This document shows positions 23,132 through 36,691 of a stretch of DNA of 64,000 nucleotides, piece by piece. A model generated the notes under the pieces. The model saw only the letters and a list, made by a program, of their open reading frames with translations. It made no database searches and was not told the origin of the DNA. Position 1 is the first letter of the stretch. Every line of letters starts with the position of its first letter. The translations under genes were made by a program, and so were the position numbers. Origin of the DNA: Edolisoma coerulescens (Eukaryota; Chordata; Aves; Passeriformes; Campephagidae); assembly GCA_013397115.1 (NCBI GenBank), contig VWZW01004608.1:2320148-2384147 (forward strand), read 5' to 3'.

Positions 23132-23220
23132 GTCCGCGGGAGCGCCTCCGCACAGAGCGTGCCCGGCGTGCCCCAGTCAGCCTGGTGCCCCGGCGGGGAG
23201 GGACTTGGGCACCAAGGTGG

Positions 23221-26200
23221 TGCTGCTTGTTTTCTCTTATGTTTTACACACCTTTTACTTTTTTTACCCAAACACACCAGAAGTTGTCTTCTGTTACCAA
23301 ACAGAAATGGCATTTTCTGTTTTAAAATAAAGTCCAACCTTTTTCTTTTAAAAACATCATGATTAGCAGGACTGAGCCAATCTGTGTTATTGCATAAGAA
23401 GAAAATATAATCCCTGTCTCTTCGTTGTCCTTTTTCTTTGGCACTGATTTTCCTCTAACCCTTCCACGAGTTGGGGTAGGTGGGGAGTCAGGGGTAGGTG
23501 GGGAAGAACAGCATTTCATTGTGTGAAAGATTTCTACTGGCCTAACTCCCTAAGCTGGACTATTGCTGGGGTGGGTATGGAAAGTGCTGGGGAAGCAGAG
23601 CTCCAGACTCTGTAAATTCCACTATTGTCAAACCAGAAAGAGAGCATTTTTACAAAATCAGCATGGCACTGCTCTTAGCAGAGAACAAAGCCACAGCCAA
23701 AATGTAGGGCATATCACACATCATTAGTATCAGGTAGGCAAAAGGAAGTCTCCATTTCTTATTTTAACGACTTCTGGTCAATAGATCTTTCTTTTATTGG
23801 TTTTAAAATAGCATACTTTGAAACCGACTGGTCCTTGGTATGGGATGGTTATTTGAACATCAGTCAAGTAATTTCTTTAGTAAATTTTCACAACACAATG
23901 AAGTTTCAGGCATACTGTAATCTCAAAATAAGCAAAGGAGTACCCAGTGGGAGCACTGCACAAGAAAAGAAGTTATTTATAGCTTTTAGTTCTAAATGAC
24001 GATATAGATATATCATAGTTTGACAGTTAGTGCTTAATACATGAAACTTAACCATGTTCCCCTGATTACTAATTAGGTGGCACTGTCTACAGTAACAGAT
24101 TAGTAAGGTTGGTATGCTAACAGAGGCTGACTCCTTTGATAAGCAAATGTTTGCGATAGAAACAAACATTTTAAAAAGATTACATAAGTAGCAGTATCAA
24201 ATTATTAAAAGAAGAAATAATATTATCTGCACAATAACTAATACCTCAGAATACATCTGTATCAAAGTCAAAGAAAAAAGTTAGACTTGAGCATGGCTGC
24301 AATTGAATCCCGTTGATTATTTACTTGGCTGAAAAGGTGCTACAACACACAGAGGGTGTGGAGTAACACTTCCCTGGAAACATGGCAGCTGACAGAACCA
24401 GAGAAGAAGGGGTATGCCAGCCCTCCCAGTGTCTCAAGAAGGCTCAGAGTTCCTCTTTTCCTTTATTCTTTCTGATTTGTCTCGTAATTGTCCCTTTTTT
24501 CATATATTAAAATTGCTATGCCCATTAAGTAGAGGTCTTCCATAAGAAGTATAAATATCTATACCTACAGGAGTTTGCTTTTTATTATTGTCTGTGACGA
24601 ACTGACAATTTTTTCTTCTGTAGATTAAGTTTGTCATGAAACAGAATGTGTTTCATAGCCACATATAATCTAATGTTTCATTGTGACCTAATATGTTCTA
24701 AATTTACAATTTTTAATTCCAAAATGTTTATATTTATTGAAAAATAAATCAACAAAAAACCTTGGGTTTATTATTACACTGTTTAGGAAAAACATATACT
24801 ATACCTATTTATTTTGCAAACATCAGAAACCAAAGTATTTTAAGAATTTGGGCGGATTGGGCCTGAATAGAGATGACCTTGTTGGCCTTATTCACATCTT
24901 TGACAAAATTCTTTGCTGGTGTCTCTAGCATTTGACCTGAACTGTCTTGTCTCTCTCATAACTACATCTTTTTACAAGGTGAAATTACAGCATTGTACTG
25001 TGATTCTGGGTTTTATTGAGAATGAAAACATTTCCTTCATGTAGTTACAGGAAAACTAGATGTACTGCATGCCTCATTTAGCATCCTAGGGATAACAGGG
25101 ATAAATGAAAACAAAGTAAAATACAGAAGCAAACCCTTTCAGGTGCTTTACCTCTGTTCTGTTGATTATTGCCTGGCAATAGATGTTCTGCTAATTAGTC
25201 ACCACTCTTGATTCTCAGTTCTGGTATCAAAGCAATTTGTGGTGACTTTTAAAAGTACTATTTCCCTGTAAGCCTAAACTTCATGTTGGTATGCTATAAA
25301 CTAATACTTCTGCCCTAGCAAATCTTTCCATGGCACTTTGAATGAGCCAGCCTCAGATTACTGGCAGAGACCCAGCTCTCCAAAATTAGGAATATCTGTG
25401 GCATAGAAGTTACTTTTCTCAACATAGTAGCACAGGCACAGGAAACACTTTGCATTTGATAGCACCAGTATTACTGTGCTGTGGTAAGAAAGATGCAACC
25501 CTAAGCCATCTTTTAAATATTATAGAGAGGGGGAAAAGAGATATAAAAGAGAAAAATGTTCCATAGAGAATGCTGCGGGCAGTTTGCCTTGAAGAAATTG
25601 GAAAATGCGATTTTCACCAAGTTGTGAGTCTTTTAACTATAAATAGAAACTAAAATATATAAGTACAACATGAAGCTCACTCCTCTCTTCTCTCCTGCCT
25701 CTTCCAAACATATGAGAACACGTATGAAAAAATCTTCCTTGAAATGACACCCTGTTGGTTTTCTGACTGGTGTTATCAAGTTTTATATAAGCAGTATGGG
25801 TGTGTGTCTGAAAGAGAATGTATTATTTAGTGTTTGTCCAATGATGTGGTAGAACTTAAAATATATACATTCAGTATGTATTTTTGTGACTTCTCACCCC
25901 ATTGCTGTCAAACGTTAATTTTCAAGCAGCCAAAATAGCAGGTCTGATATGAGATGTCTGGGTAACAATGGGTATGGAACTAAAGTCAGTGCTCCGGTTT
26001 TAGATAAGAAGCATCTGAGGAACATTTCCAACTGTGTTTGTACCCATTGAGATCAAGAACAAGCATCACCAGCTGGAAATTGTAGATGTCCTTAGACAGA
26101 CAGACCACAGACTGTATTGGTCATGAGCTGCATTGTAAAAGGTCTTGAGCACCACTCTGAACATCTTGTGACAGCATGAGAATTCTTCCACACACTAAAC

Positions 26201-26300
26201 CTCCTCCAAATGTAATTCTGTCATAGAAAACATATGGAGTTTGCCTCCAAGTTTATTAATGTTTCATTTTAGTGAGATATTTTTCCTCATCCACAGGCTC
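23221..26300. other. Intergenic, start of gene-poor interval
   Basis: AT-rich sequence to the promoter side of FAM3C. I see no coding exon with homology, no CR1 and no RNA gene. Open frames are short and unrelated to known families. Confidence 0.65.
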
Positions 26301-27490
26301 TCAACCAGATCCTACCTTTCCCAAAGCAGAGCTCCACGCATCACTGCTGCTCTCTCACAAAAGGTCGGTTCCTCCCCTCCCTCCCAGTCCTTGCTAAACT
26401 GCCTGTATCCATCAGTTGCACCACCCCCATATGTGAACTATGCCCTGGCATCACAGCGATCCCAATGAGATGTTGTAGCTCTGCAACTGCATTCAGACCT
26501 CTAATCCCCCCTATTGATTCTCCATGCTGCATGCATTCATGTACAAGCACATCAGATAAGGCACCAGCCTGAGCTGATGTCCCAGAAAAAGATATGAGGG
26601 CTTTTTCCATGATGCCATACTCTTGGCACTCCCTTATTGCTGTGTATTTGCTTAAGTTGACCTCTTTCACCATTTTCTGTTTATCACATCTCATCTCACA
26701 CCACTTCCTTACTTGATTGTAGGCCGTCATCTCCCTCCCCATTGGTTTGTCATTCCTAATTTCCAGCTCTCCTTACTATGTTTGCCAGTCATATGGCAGG
26801 GCTGCTTTAGCTCCCCTTTGTCAGGAGCACCCTGTTTGTTCCTAGCAGTTGTTGACACTCAGTTAGGATCTTATAACCATAAAAACCAGATCCCTGTTAC
26901 TGATGCTAGCTGCACAATACCAGTTGATGATCTGCAGTGTCTGTCCACTCCTCCTCAAGACCTGTCTTTCCTTGCTCTGGCAGGATCAACCAGAAAACCA
27001 CCTGGGCCACTATGTCCTTGACCCTCGCTACCAGAGCCGTAGAGTTATGCCTAATATGTTCACAGCTTCCCATGGCCAATATCATTGCTGCCCCTGTGGA
27101 ACAGTAACAAAGGATAATAGTCTAAGGCCCCACAAGTCTTTCTCCAGTATCTGAGATACAAGCCCCAGCAAGAAGAAAATGCCCTTTGCCAGCAGGTGAG
27201 GTCAGCCTATGGGGATCTTCTTCCCCATAGCAGGGAGTCTGCCCCTGCTATCACTTGCGGGTTCCACCTGGTATTGTTGCAGGTTCAGGCTTAGCTGGTG
27301 CAACTGTTTTCCTGGACCGAGCTCCTGGACCCTCCTGCCGGGGCACTCAGTGTTTTGTAGGCGCAGATCTCCAGACAGGAGTGGGAGCCTTCCTCCTGTT
27401 GCTAGAAGCCACAAGTTTCCAGCCTTCTTTCCCCCCACCTGTGTGAATGCGTGAGGAATGTGCTCTTTTTTACAACACGTCACAAATGAT
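26300..27490 (-). mobile_element. CR1-type LINE ORF1 relic (esterase-like region)
   Basis: On the minus strand, around 27125-27070, broken frames read DYYPLLLFHRGSNDIG. This matches the CR1 ORF1 GDSL/SGNH-esterase-like region, which normally reads close to YYPLLLLHVGTND. It is followed by pieces like GAQVVFS, LRRSGRTLQI, then LTK and LANIVRRAGN with a stop, the usual C-terminal end of CR1 ORF1. Stops and frameshifts are frequent, so it is a pseudogene. An open frame of 133 codons (26742-26341) directly follows and may be the segment between ORF1 and ORF2, though I do not recognise it. A 93-codon frame at 27483-27202 lies upstream in the same direction and could be the ORF1 N-terminal part. 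Confidence 0.6.
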
Positions 27491-30400
27491 CAGAGAGGAA
27501 TTGATGGACAGTGTCTCCATGTCCACCCACATCTTAGTGCTTAATCAAGATAACCACTCCCCCTGTCTTGCCAGCATATAAACCATTGTCAATAGTTATC
27601 ATGTCCATGTTTTTCTAGTGGAAAGGAAAGAATTCCATCTTCTGAGAAAACTCTCAGGGTGATGGGGCAGAAAGACAGGGCAGCTCAGCAAATATCTGCA
27701 GGGTAGAGACTGTACTCAGTTGGTCCCTTAGGTGCTACTATAATAAAAAACATTATATCCTGTGTATCCAGAAATAGAAAGCAGCCTGTATAATTAAGGA
27801 TTCTGCCAGCTCACACATTTTTCACCAGGATGGAATGACCGGACCTCATCCATCTAAGCTTCAAGTGATGAGTAATACAAAATGTGCAGAGGCAGTGGTG
27901 ATCACTCCATCCCTACTGCCATGCTTGGCTAGACCACAGAAAAGAAATTGCATCATAGCTAGGATAGACAAGCACAGCCCTGAAAAGGGGATTCTAGCTC
28001 TAAACACAGAGTTACAGAACTGGTACTGGAGGCATCTGACTGACCTTGAATGTGAAAAAGAGAACTTGGGCAGCAAACACACTTTGGGTGCAGCAGACCA
28101 AAATGCAGAAGGTTTCTGGTCAAAGGGATTTATCTAGAGACCAGACTAGGCTCAAGCTAGTACAAATCTAATGGCGGCTCAAATCTAATGAAAGGATCCC
28201 TGGCAACTGTGGAAACTCCAGGAACAGATACATGGTGATACAGCAGAGCTTATGGCTCACCAGCCATAAGATCACACTGCAAAAATGATCTCTTCAAGGG
28301 CCAGAAGATGCAGTACTCTGAGACTAAAATACTGAAGCTATGGTAGTTCGGATGCTGAGGTTAGAAAGCATTGCTTTGTAGTTGTGGGCAAAAGAACCAG
28401 AAACATGAGAACTTCTGGGATGACTCGGAAGTTGTTGGCTCCTCTTTTAACCCATATGCCCTCTGATACTGTTCACTTGCTATCTTCACACTGGTGCTAT
28501 GCCTCCATGTATCTATGTAGCAATGGTGGTGCTGAGAATCTCAAAGCAGCACAGTAATACTCATAGTGAAACGCAAGCAGACTCTGGCTTTGCCTGCAGC
28601 TAACCAACTCCTGTCTCAAAAGCTCCCCTGGCTGGGACAGAGGGTCAGCCTTTCTGAAAAAAACCTCTATTCACCACAGGCATGGTGGTTTTCTGAGCTC
28701 AGCAGCTTAGGAGGAAAAAATATTTCTCAGTGGTTACTTCCTTCTACTCCAGTGTTGATATGGTCACTTAAACTCAGATGTCTTTGAAGGAGGCTTATCT
28801 CAGTAGACAAAGTAGTATGGTATGAGAACCAGCCAATTTTAATAATTGTCTCATTAAGCACAGTACCTTGTCAGAACTGACATCTCCCTTTTGCAGCAGG
28901 ACAGTCCCTCCCTATATATCAGCACTTTTATCTGTTTCTCATGCTGCTGGCTTCAATAGTGTACAAGCCTAACACCAAAGATTTTCTGTCAAAAGAATTG
29001 TATGACTTACTGAATTTTAAAAACATATATTCCATATGATATAACTACAGATAACTTACATTTTAGTTCAAATAATGACACTGGAAGAATGTTTCCTTTC
29101 TTTTGCAGCAATGTGCTGTACAAACATCAAAGGAAAGAAAGAGCTCATAAGGTACAAGAAGATGCAGCTTGTAAATTATTCCAAGGCAGGCATCCTTTCG
29201 TGCTGTGGTGTTTCACGCTCTGCTTTTGCTGGGTCTTTTCGCCCAGTGTGTTAAACCTGTGTTCAAGTTTCAACTTGAATACTAGTTTGTAGATTGTCCA
29301 GACAGGAAAAATCTCCTACATCCCCCCCTAAAAATGCAGAGGTGCACAGCATCCAGAGGAAGGCAAACTTCTCCAAAGAAGCATGAACTTCTTCCATCAG
29401 GTCTGCACAGCAGGCCATGGCCTGTCTTTTGACTCTGTGTCTCTGTAGTAAATTTCACTCGTTCTGCAGAACGTGGCATTGCATATGTACCTTGCAGTGT
29501 ACGTGCATAAAATATCTTGTACTTCTTAAATAAAGTGCTAACAGTCCCTTCTAGCAATACTCCTAAAACAAAACAGAAAGCAATTTTGGTTTTTGGCACT
29601 TGTATTTGCCTGAATGTGGTCTTTCTTTTTCTTCTTTGTTTGTGGGTTTGTGGGGTTTTGTTCTGTTTTGGTTTTCTTCTTTTTTTTTTTTTTAAATTTT
29701 CATCAATAAATCTTGTCAAAATGAAAATCTATTAATTACTTAAAAAATAATCTAGGCAAGACTTGAATTCTAAACTTTTATTTCTTGCAATCAGTCTTTT
29801 ATCCTGCAAACAGAGCATAGAGGAAAAGGAAAGGAAAATACTGGAGGAGTGAAAGTCTGTTATGGTGTTGCACAGTTAGTTCCTAGGCAGGACATATTGA
29901 AATTAAAGTCACTTGACTTAGACTAGACAGAGTTGTTACTGTAACAGATTTGTGTTACAAAGCATCCTTTTTATGTACTTTCTTTCTTGAAGTGCTGTGT
30001 TTCTGTTAAAAATTCACTGAAGATACTTCTCTGAGTTAAATGGCTTAAATTATCCCTAAATCTGTTCCTTTTAGAATTTGCTAGAACTGAGTGGTTGATC
30101 AGATAAAGGCACGCATAGTTTTCATAGATATCAGGAAGAAGCTGAAAGGAGTCTCTGGTGGTCTCCTAATTCACTTTCTACTTCCCATCAGAACCATGAA
30201 ACTTTCCTTCACACTCCATCTGGTGAGGCAGAGTATGGTCTCTGCAAATCACCCATGCCATTACCTAGCTATGCTTATGATCCTCATGTCTGGCCTAAAC
30301 CTTCCTTGTTGTAGTGCATGCTCATTTTTTCTTCTCAACTACAGTGATGACGAACAGAGAACCACCTATTTGCTTTGCCTGTGCTATTCTTGTTTGTGCT

Positions 30401-33300
30401 ATTCTTGTCTAAAGACCTTTTCTTCTGTTTTCTCTCAGCCTTCCCTAAACAAAACAGTCGCACTCCCTCCAATCCTTACTCACGGGGTACATGTTATAGA
30501 CATTCAGTCTCCTTCTCTGGATTACAATTTCTTTGAAACATGGTAGCCAAACCTCAACATGCCTGTCCTATTTAGGCATCACCAACATAAAATTATCTCT
30601 GGCACACAATACCCTTACATTAGGTTTTCTTCATTTTTGCCACAGCAACTTCATTGACTGATGCTTGGCTGTGGCAGTGTATGACCCCTACATCCTCACC
30701 TGCGGATCTGCCACCCTGCTGAGAGTTTCCTGTCCTATATTTATGCAGCTGAGTTTTTGAACTCCAAGTTATAGCCTTTTTAATATCATTTCTGCTGTCT
30801 GCCAAGATCTTTTTGAAGATATTCCTGTTCTCTAAAACCCTCACAGGCTGTTACAGATTGGTTGTAGCTGCTTATTTAGCAATTCAGTGCTCCATCATCT
30901 GGAGTGCCAGTGGGAGCAGTGTTCTTTACTAGAACAGGACAGGATGGACCACTGGGAGTAGCACAGGGATTTTGGCATTACTCAGCTGAGTGCATTTTTC
31001 CTCCAGCAGTGTTGAACCCATGTCATGGAAGTTTTCTCCAGCTCTTGTGTGCCAAGATTGCACCTGAAAGTCTCAAAAAAGACAGTCCACAACCCTGCTA
31101 TCATATTACAGCCACTGCATTTCTCCTCTCTGCGTGGCCTCTTTACGTGGTTAGGTCACTCACCTAAATAATTTTATTTTTCTTTAGTATGATAGGGCCT
31201 CTGATGATTAACTGAGGAAAGATATTTAGTCTTTGTGGCATTTGAAGAAACATTTCTTTGTTATTAACAGAATTCTCATTGATTTCACAGCAACAAATGA
31301 CACTCTGACATTTGCCCACCTACCCAAAAAATACATTTTCAGTCACAGAGTGGTTTTTTACTTACTACCATTTTAGAATTGGAATAACCAGAAAATCCTA
31401 CACTTTTTGAACCTGCTTTTGGGGCTACAAGATTTTGTTTCTTGTAGCACTATTAGAAGCTGTCTAAGTGAATAAAAACTGCTTACAGAAAGATATACTG
31501 GGATTTCCATAGGAAATATCCCTTTCCAGTATTTAGGACTAGTCTGGTATTAATTCCTGTCTTTAATCAGAAGCAGGCTTCTAGTTCAATTAATTGTTCT
31601 GAACTTAAGAGCATTTATGGACATATAAGAAATGTGGAAGTAGAGAGCAATTAATTATGTTCTGGTATCAGCTTCACTTGATAACAATTTCCCTAACCGA
31701 AGCCTGAATGATGGAACTGGAACTTAGATTTCAGCTAGAGGGAGGGGTTCCTGGAGCAAAACCTCAGAATCAAATGCCACTGAATGTTCAGAGTGCTTTG
31801 CTCATTACCCTGATCCGACAAAACCTTGTGGGAGTGGGAAAAAAACCAAACAAACCACAAACAAGAAAACCCCCATAAAAAGTAGCTTTATCTACTTCCA
31901 ACAGAGAACAATCTGGCTAGAAAATTTCTGATGAAACACTTCTTCATTAGGGTATGCCATTCATTGAAATCAAAATGTTCCACAAAAGAATTTCCATTTT
32001 TGACCAATTTCCAATGGAATCTAGGCAGGTTTCCAAGACAAATGAGCCTGACAGTTCTCTTCTTAACAGCCATTTGGCTGGTTCTAGGAGATCTTGAGCT
32101 TACAGACTGCTTTGCCTTGGTTTTGACGGAGTGCTGAGAGCTGGGAAGGAAGGACCCTTCACTTTGTGGCTTCTTGGCAATCCCGATTCCCCAGACATGT
32201 GGGGGCAAGGCTGACAGGCTTCCCTAGAGCTGAGGCATCAAGCCATGAAAAGACTCAACACTCCTTGGTTTCATTCCAAATTTTGAAATATTAAAGTCTT
32301 CTATTGCATTTTAAAAAATTTGCATTTCTTGCTAATGGTCAGATGAGTCTGTATTCCAAATCAGAGCCTAATCCTGTAAGCATTTGCATATCCATTTATT
32401 ACAAGCTGTTGTATAAAATTACACAGATATTAATGGGGTTCTGGCAGGCTGGCTATACATAGGCATGTAAATGACAAAGGCCACACCTGAACATAAGGCA
32501 GTAGTGCCCATGGTGATGTGCTCATACAGCACTGCTGTTGCTAATGCTTTCTTCACAATACTTAATAACTGACTACTTCTTTCAATATATATTTGAAGTA
32601 CTAATACATGATATTCCATCTTAGAAGCAAAAATCTGACATGGAAATGTTTCTGGTTTTTCAGAACCACAAAACATATTCATATTATTAGGTTTACTATT
32701 TCAAAGTCCAGTATATTCTATTAAGAGTCTTAGTTAAAATTAAATGCCCTCTTTTGTGCCTTAGATGATCATCCAATTCTGTCTTCAGCCAATGAAAACA
32801 ACTTCCTTGCCTGTTCTTTCTAGTTTTCACTTCTCACATGCTAGTCTTGCAGTCAAAGGACTTACAGCCCTTATAGCTCAGCTCACAGAGCGAGTATGTG
32901 CCTGTTTCTTTTCCAGTCCTGTGTGATGCCATTGCTCCTGTCTCAAACTTAGCCTAACATGGCAACATGACCTGTGTACTGATTCTAGTTTGACTGGTGA
33001 TCTACACAAACAGGAGAGTAGAAAACAGTTATGGAGATGGCAGTGACTTCAAAGCCACACCAGATTTTTCAAAAAAAGGCTATTTGCTCTTCATGTGTTT
33101 CATGGTTGGTTGGCATTCTCACACTAAAATGTTTTGGGAAAAGCTCCAATACCCGTTTTGTGATGCTCAATGTCAAATATACAATTAGAATCACTAAATG
33201 TGATGAAAACTACTAACACTCCACTAAATTGGGGTAACGAGTGGCCCACCAAAGAGTAGAGCTTCAGTCCAGGATGACTTTTGGAACAGAAGCTTCATAT
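27491..33300. other. Intergenic, no recognised gene
   Basis: About 5.8 kb without recognised exons or named repeats. It contains a T-rich run near 29680-29692 with purine-rich sequence on the opposite strand, and a 14-bp direct repeat (TGTGCTATTCTTGT, twice in tandem at 30380-30408). The longest frame (30091-30546, plus) opens with GTG, not ATG, and has no recognisable domain. Confidence 0.6.
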
Positions 33301-33309
33301 AGTTGTAAG

Positions 33310-33630
33310 AGCGGAGGTGCAAAATTCTGCACCTGGAGCAGGATTACCCCATGCACTGAGAATTAACTGGCTGAGTAGCAGCACTGATGAAAAGGGCTCA
33401 TGGTGGAGGTCACAGTGGATGTGAAGCTGAATATGAGCCACTAACATGGTGATGGGGTAGGAGCATGTCAGGGAGTTTGTCCAGCCAGAAGAAAAAGCCA
33501 AGAGAATAATACAATTTCTGTTTTAACCCATATAATGAGGGAGAGAGGGAGGGTTTAAAGGTAAGACATGCTCTAGTCCTGTATTGAGTGGGAATGGACC
33601 AGTCAACCTCCACATTTCTATGATTCCATT
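33310..33630 (+). mobile_element. CR1 LINE fragment, plus orientation
   Basis: It follows the CR1 3' region: a GGTGCAAAATTCTGCACCTGG stretch, CCCCATGCACTGAGAATTAA, GTGGATGTGAAGCTGAATATGAGCC-type sequence, then degenerate AATGGACCAGTCAACCTCC and a terminal TTTCTATGATTCC. It is diverged with small deletions, so older than the best-preserved copies here. Confidence 0.85.
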
Positions 33631-36600
33631 AAAACTGTATTTTCTAAATTGTATTTCATTAACATTCAACACAATTGTCTAGCTGAAACCAAGACCCTGG
33701 AAGTTTCTTAATTGCAGTTAACCAGGATATTATGGTAGGATATACCATGAAAAAATCTTTTATGTTCTATTCGCAGTTTTTCCTGACCTTTCTTTCGCAA
33801 ATATATAGTAATAGCCACTGTCAAACACAGAGCTAAAGGGACCATTGACCTATCTATTAAGGAAAATAATGGTTCTAGATTCCTAAGGGAAATTACAATG
33901 GCTCTTACGCATTTGTAGAACGTAAACATTTGCTGAAGGTAATAAAAAGTCCGACTGTCTTCCAGCCAACAGTCACAATTGATAGACACAGTATGTTCAG
34001 ATACTGCCTCAGAGGCAGCATGAAATCCTGGCATTATGCAGCATCCAGGAACGTTTTTGTATCAATTTCAGTGAAGTAGCATTTCAAGCATATAGTTTTA
34101 ATCTGCCAATTTATGAGATTGTAAAACAGTGCTAATTTAACACTCACTTGACTAAAATAGAGAAATATGAGCATTTGAGAAACCAAACTAAGCAAAAGAG
34201 TGTGCCTTTTGAAGGATAGATATGTGTTGGCAAAGATGAGGCATTGGTTGGATTCTTCATTGACTGCTTACCTAATATTCCTTGCACGTATTAAATGAGT
34301 TTTAAAGGATCCTCACTTTTGCTATCATGCTGAATACACTGCCATGTAACAAATATGGGGGAGATCCTGACTCCTTTGAAGTCATGGCAAACTTCCCATT
34401 TCCTCTATTGCCCAACACCTTGTATGGACACGACTGTGTGAACCACGAGGAGAAATTTTGACACATGTGAGCAAGAGCTGCTGGCTGTATCGAATATCAA
34501 GTTATCTGTTGTGTGGTGATTAAACTTTGTTTCTTGCTTAGTCAAACATCCAGTCATGTTATGGGATAACAACTACTATGCCATAGATGGAAAACACAGA
34601 GTGACTGGGAAACAGATGAAAGGCGGGTGTCTGAGCCTACCTCAAAACTGCGGCTTTTCTCTCTGTTACAGCATTCTTAGACTAACTTACACTCAAGTTT
34701 CTTGCCTCAAGGATGATCTTATTGCTTGATTTTCTTTCCAAAATACTGGGTCCCCAGTTTTCCTCTCTTTGATTTCAAAGTAAGCTGAATCAGTCCCTCT
34801 GTGGATACATTTTCATGTACTCTGTTGCAACATTTTTGTATTTAATGGGCTGCTTTTAAATAAAACTCAATTTTTTTCGTTAAGCAAAACCTCTGTGTGG
34901 TTTTGACTCAATCTGAAATTTATGTATCTTTAGGCTCCTGCCTAAATTTGTCTTGGCTTGCTTCGACAGGTCTCATTTCTCTGTATGTTGCAGTGATTGG
35001 GAACTCCACTGGTGACTTTTCTTGCTCTTGGATAGGATTTTTCAGTCTTAGAACTTAACACTTCTCCAGGATACAAAAAGGAAATATTGGGCTCAGGAGC
35101 AAGAAAAGGAGTTATTTTTTGTGAGTCAACTACTTCACTCAGTTGACTACCTGGTCAGTCAGAAAAACACAGCTGAAAAGGCACTTAATAGGTATAAAGT
35201 TAGGTTCAAGTCAATTTGGCACAGAGCGGAGAACCCCACCCAGACGAGTCAGAGATATCAGTGGAAGATTAGTTATGCCTATCCTCATCATTTCTTACAT
35301 GGGTTTCCAGTCCAATATATCCCCTCAGACCTCCTATACTCAGTTTAATGTATACAATGTTTAAACAGTTTCCAAGCTCTCTGAAATAATCTAAGAACCT
35401 AAATTGGTTTGACTGTAATGTAAATGGTTATCATTCCCTGATTACACTGCAGTCTGGCATTATGACTGAACTTGCATTGGGACCACAATGGAAAACTAGT
35501 CTGCAGCACAGCTCTGCCAGGCATTGCACACTCTTGCTTTACCAACTTTGGCAGTTGGTGAGTGCTTTTATGAATCACCTTTTGAACTACTGGGGTTGTT
35601 ACCATCTGTCAAGGATTTCTAAGCATCTCAGTGTCTGCATGTCCACAAATCCAGGACATACAGCCACTTCTCTAGTGCTTACTTGTGCTAGAGTGTGTAG
35701 GCACAGCCTGAGAGGTTTATAGCATATGGGACACACCGTGCAACTGATTTGTGCATGCACTGGAAGTAAAACTCATTTTGAACGCTGGTTTTGCAGCACA
35801 CGCCTGGAAGCTCTGCACAGGCAGCTCTGTTGTGCTTGGGGTACATCTGGCTCTATACGTATCCAAGCACATATGATCCGTGTCAGTCTGAAAGGAGATT
35901 GCAGGGGTAATAGGCAGGGTTGGAAAGACGACAGTCCCTCTGACCTCATTGAGTTCACCAGCAGAATGACATGCTGCCCAACACATGCCTGCAACATCAC
36001 TGGTTTCAGGCAATGTAGATCCTTTCCCAAAGGCTATAAAATAGTTTGAAATCAGAGGGCCAAGGTGCTGATTACTAAGGAAGAAAACAAGTATTCTCAT
36101 CTTAGTCTCATACTCCGGTAAAACCTATGTAAAACTTCACCATCACAGATTCAGAACAAATGGCTGTGCATGAATTGTTACTTCTCTAAGTCCTGAGGCA
36201 GTACAGCATGACCTCCCCCTCAAACGTGTGTGACCAAGATGGACTTTTGCCACATGATCAGAATAGAAAATGTGTCATATGAAGAAACATCACTGTGGCT
36301 ATTTGCCTTACATGCTTGATAGCCAGTGTGTGGGACACTTTCTCAGATGTCGGACTCAGCTTCCTACAAGGACACAGTGCTGTCCTTTTATCCCCATGGT
36401 TTGAGAGCTCTCTCATGCAACACAAAGCAAGGAACAAAATGCAAACCTGTATATCAGACAAAACCAAAACATTCGGGTTCAATGCTGAAAGAAACGAAGA
36501 GACAGCTAGTGAAGCAGGAGCTGCTAAAAACTAATTTTCTTTTCTTCATATGCAAGCAAACCACCAAACCTGCCCACAGAGCTTCCTGAGTTTGAATAGT

Positions 36601-36690
36601 TTGCACACATATGAGCATGGTGCAGTATATTTCTACTGTAATAACTTCCACTGCATAGAAGGGCTAGTTTTGAGTAAGCTGAGAAACAGG
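33631..36690. other. Intergenic, no recognised gene
   Basis: About 3 kb of unassigned sequence. A piece near 35915-35960 (GGCAGGGTTGGAAAGACGAC) has a faint CR1 look, too weak to call. No exon or RNA gene is recognised. Confidence 0.6.
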
Positions 36691-36691
36691 A

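Larger units (their letters stand above)
1..23150 (-). other. FAM3C: FAM3C gene body (5' part, partial)
   Basis: This is the gene span from the CpG-island promoter leftward past the window edge. FAM3C encodes a small secreted cytokine-like protein (interleukin-like EMT inducer) of about 227 residues in mammals. Four coding exons are seen here, with intron phases that join without error: 13, 105, 30 and 124 nt, together 272 nt, or 90 codons plus 2 bases. The first untranslated exon should lie in the CpG island, but I could not fix its donor. The 3' coding exons (most of the GG domain, the fourth conserved cysteine and the stop) are absent, and I found no trace of them in bases 1-3783. The minus orientation next to a large empty interval on the promoter side matches the mammalian order WNT16-FAM3C-(gap)-PTPRZ1, which is family knowledge and not seen here. 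Confidence 0.9.
22550..23220 (-). promoter_or_regulatory. FAM3C: CpG-island promoter of FAM3C, with untranslated exon 1
   Basis: GC content and CpG density rise sharply at about 22.55 kb and drop back by 23.22 kb. Between them are GC-box-like motifs (CCCCGCCC, GGCGGGA), a CCT-repeat run at 22737-22751 and no TATA box. This is a typical housekeeping-type promoter. Its position upstream of the FAM3C start exon, with no other gene nearby, assigns it to FAM3C. Exon 1 should lie within it on the minus strand, but several weak donor candidates exist and I could not choose one. CpG-island promoters often also fire in the other direction, so a short plus-strand transcript is possible. The long open frames seen in all six frames here come from GC-rich base composition. 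Confidence 0.85.

Noticed and set aside
22557..23362. Long open frames on both strands (up to 227 codons) in the CpG island
   Set aside because: They occur in nearly all frames, are Pro/Arg/Ala/Gly-rich, cross the N, and match no family. They reflect lack of stop codons in GC-rich promoter DNA.
29282..29719. 145-codon minus-strand frame with a Lys-rich start
   Set aside because: The Lys-rich part is the translation of a poly-T tract. The rest has no homology I know.
30091..30546. 151-codon plus-strand frame
   Set aside because: It opens with GTG, not ATG, contains a local 14-bp duplication, and shows no known domain or codon signature.
35880..36050. Possible extra CR1 fragment (GGCAGGGTTGGAAAGACGAC)
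   Set aside because: Only a short, weak likeness to the CR1 end. The diagnostic 3' terminus and neighbouring segments are missing.
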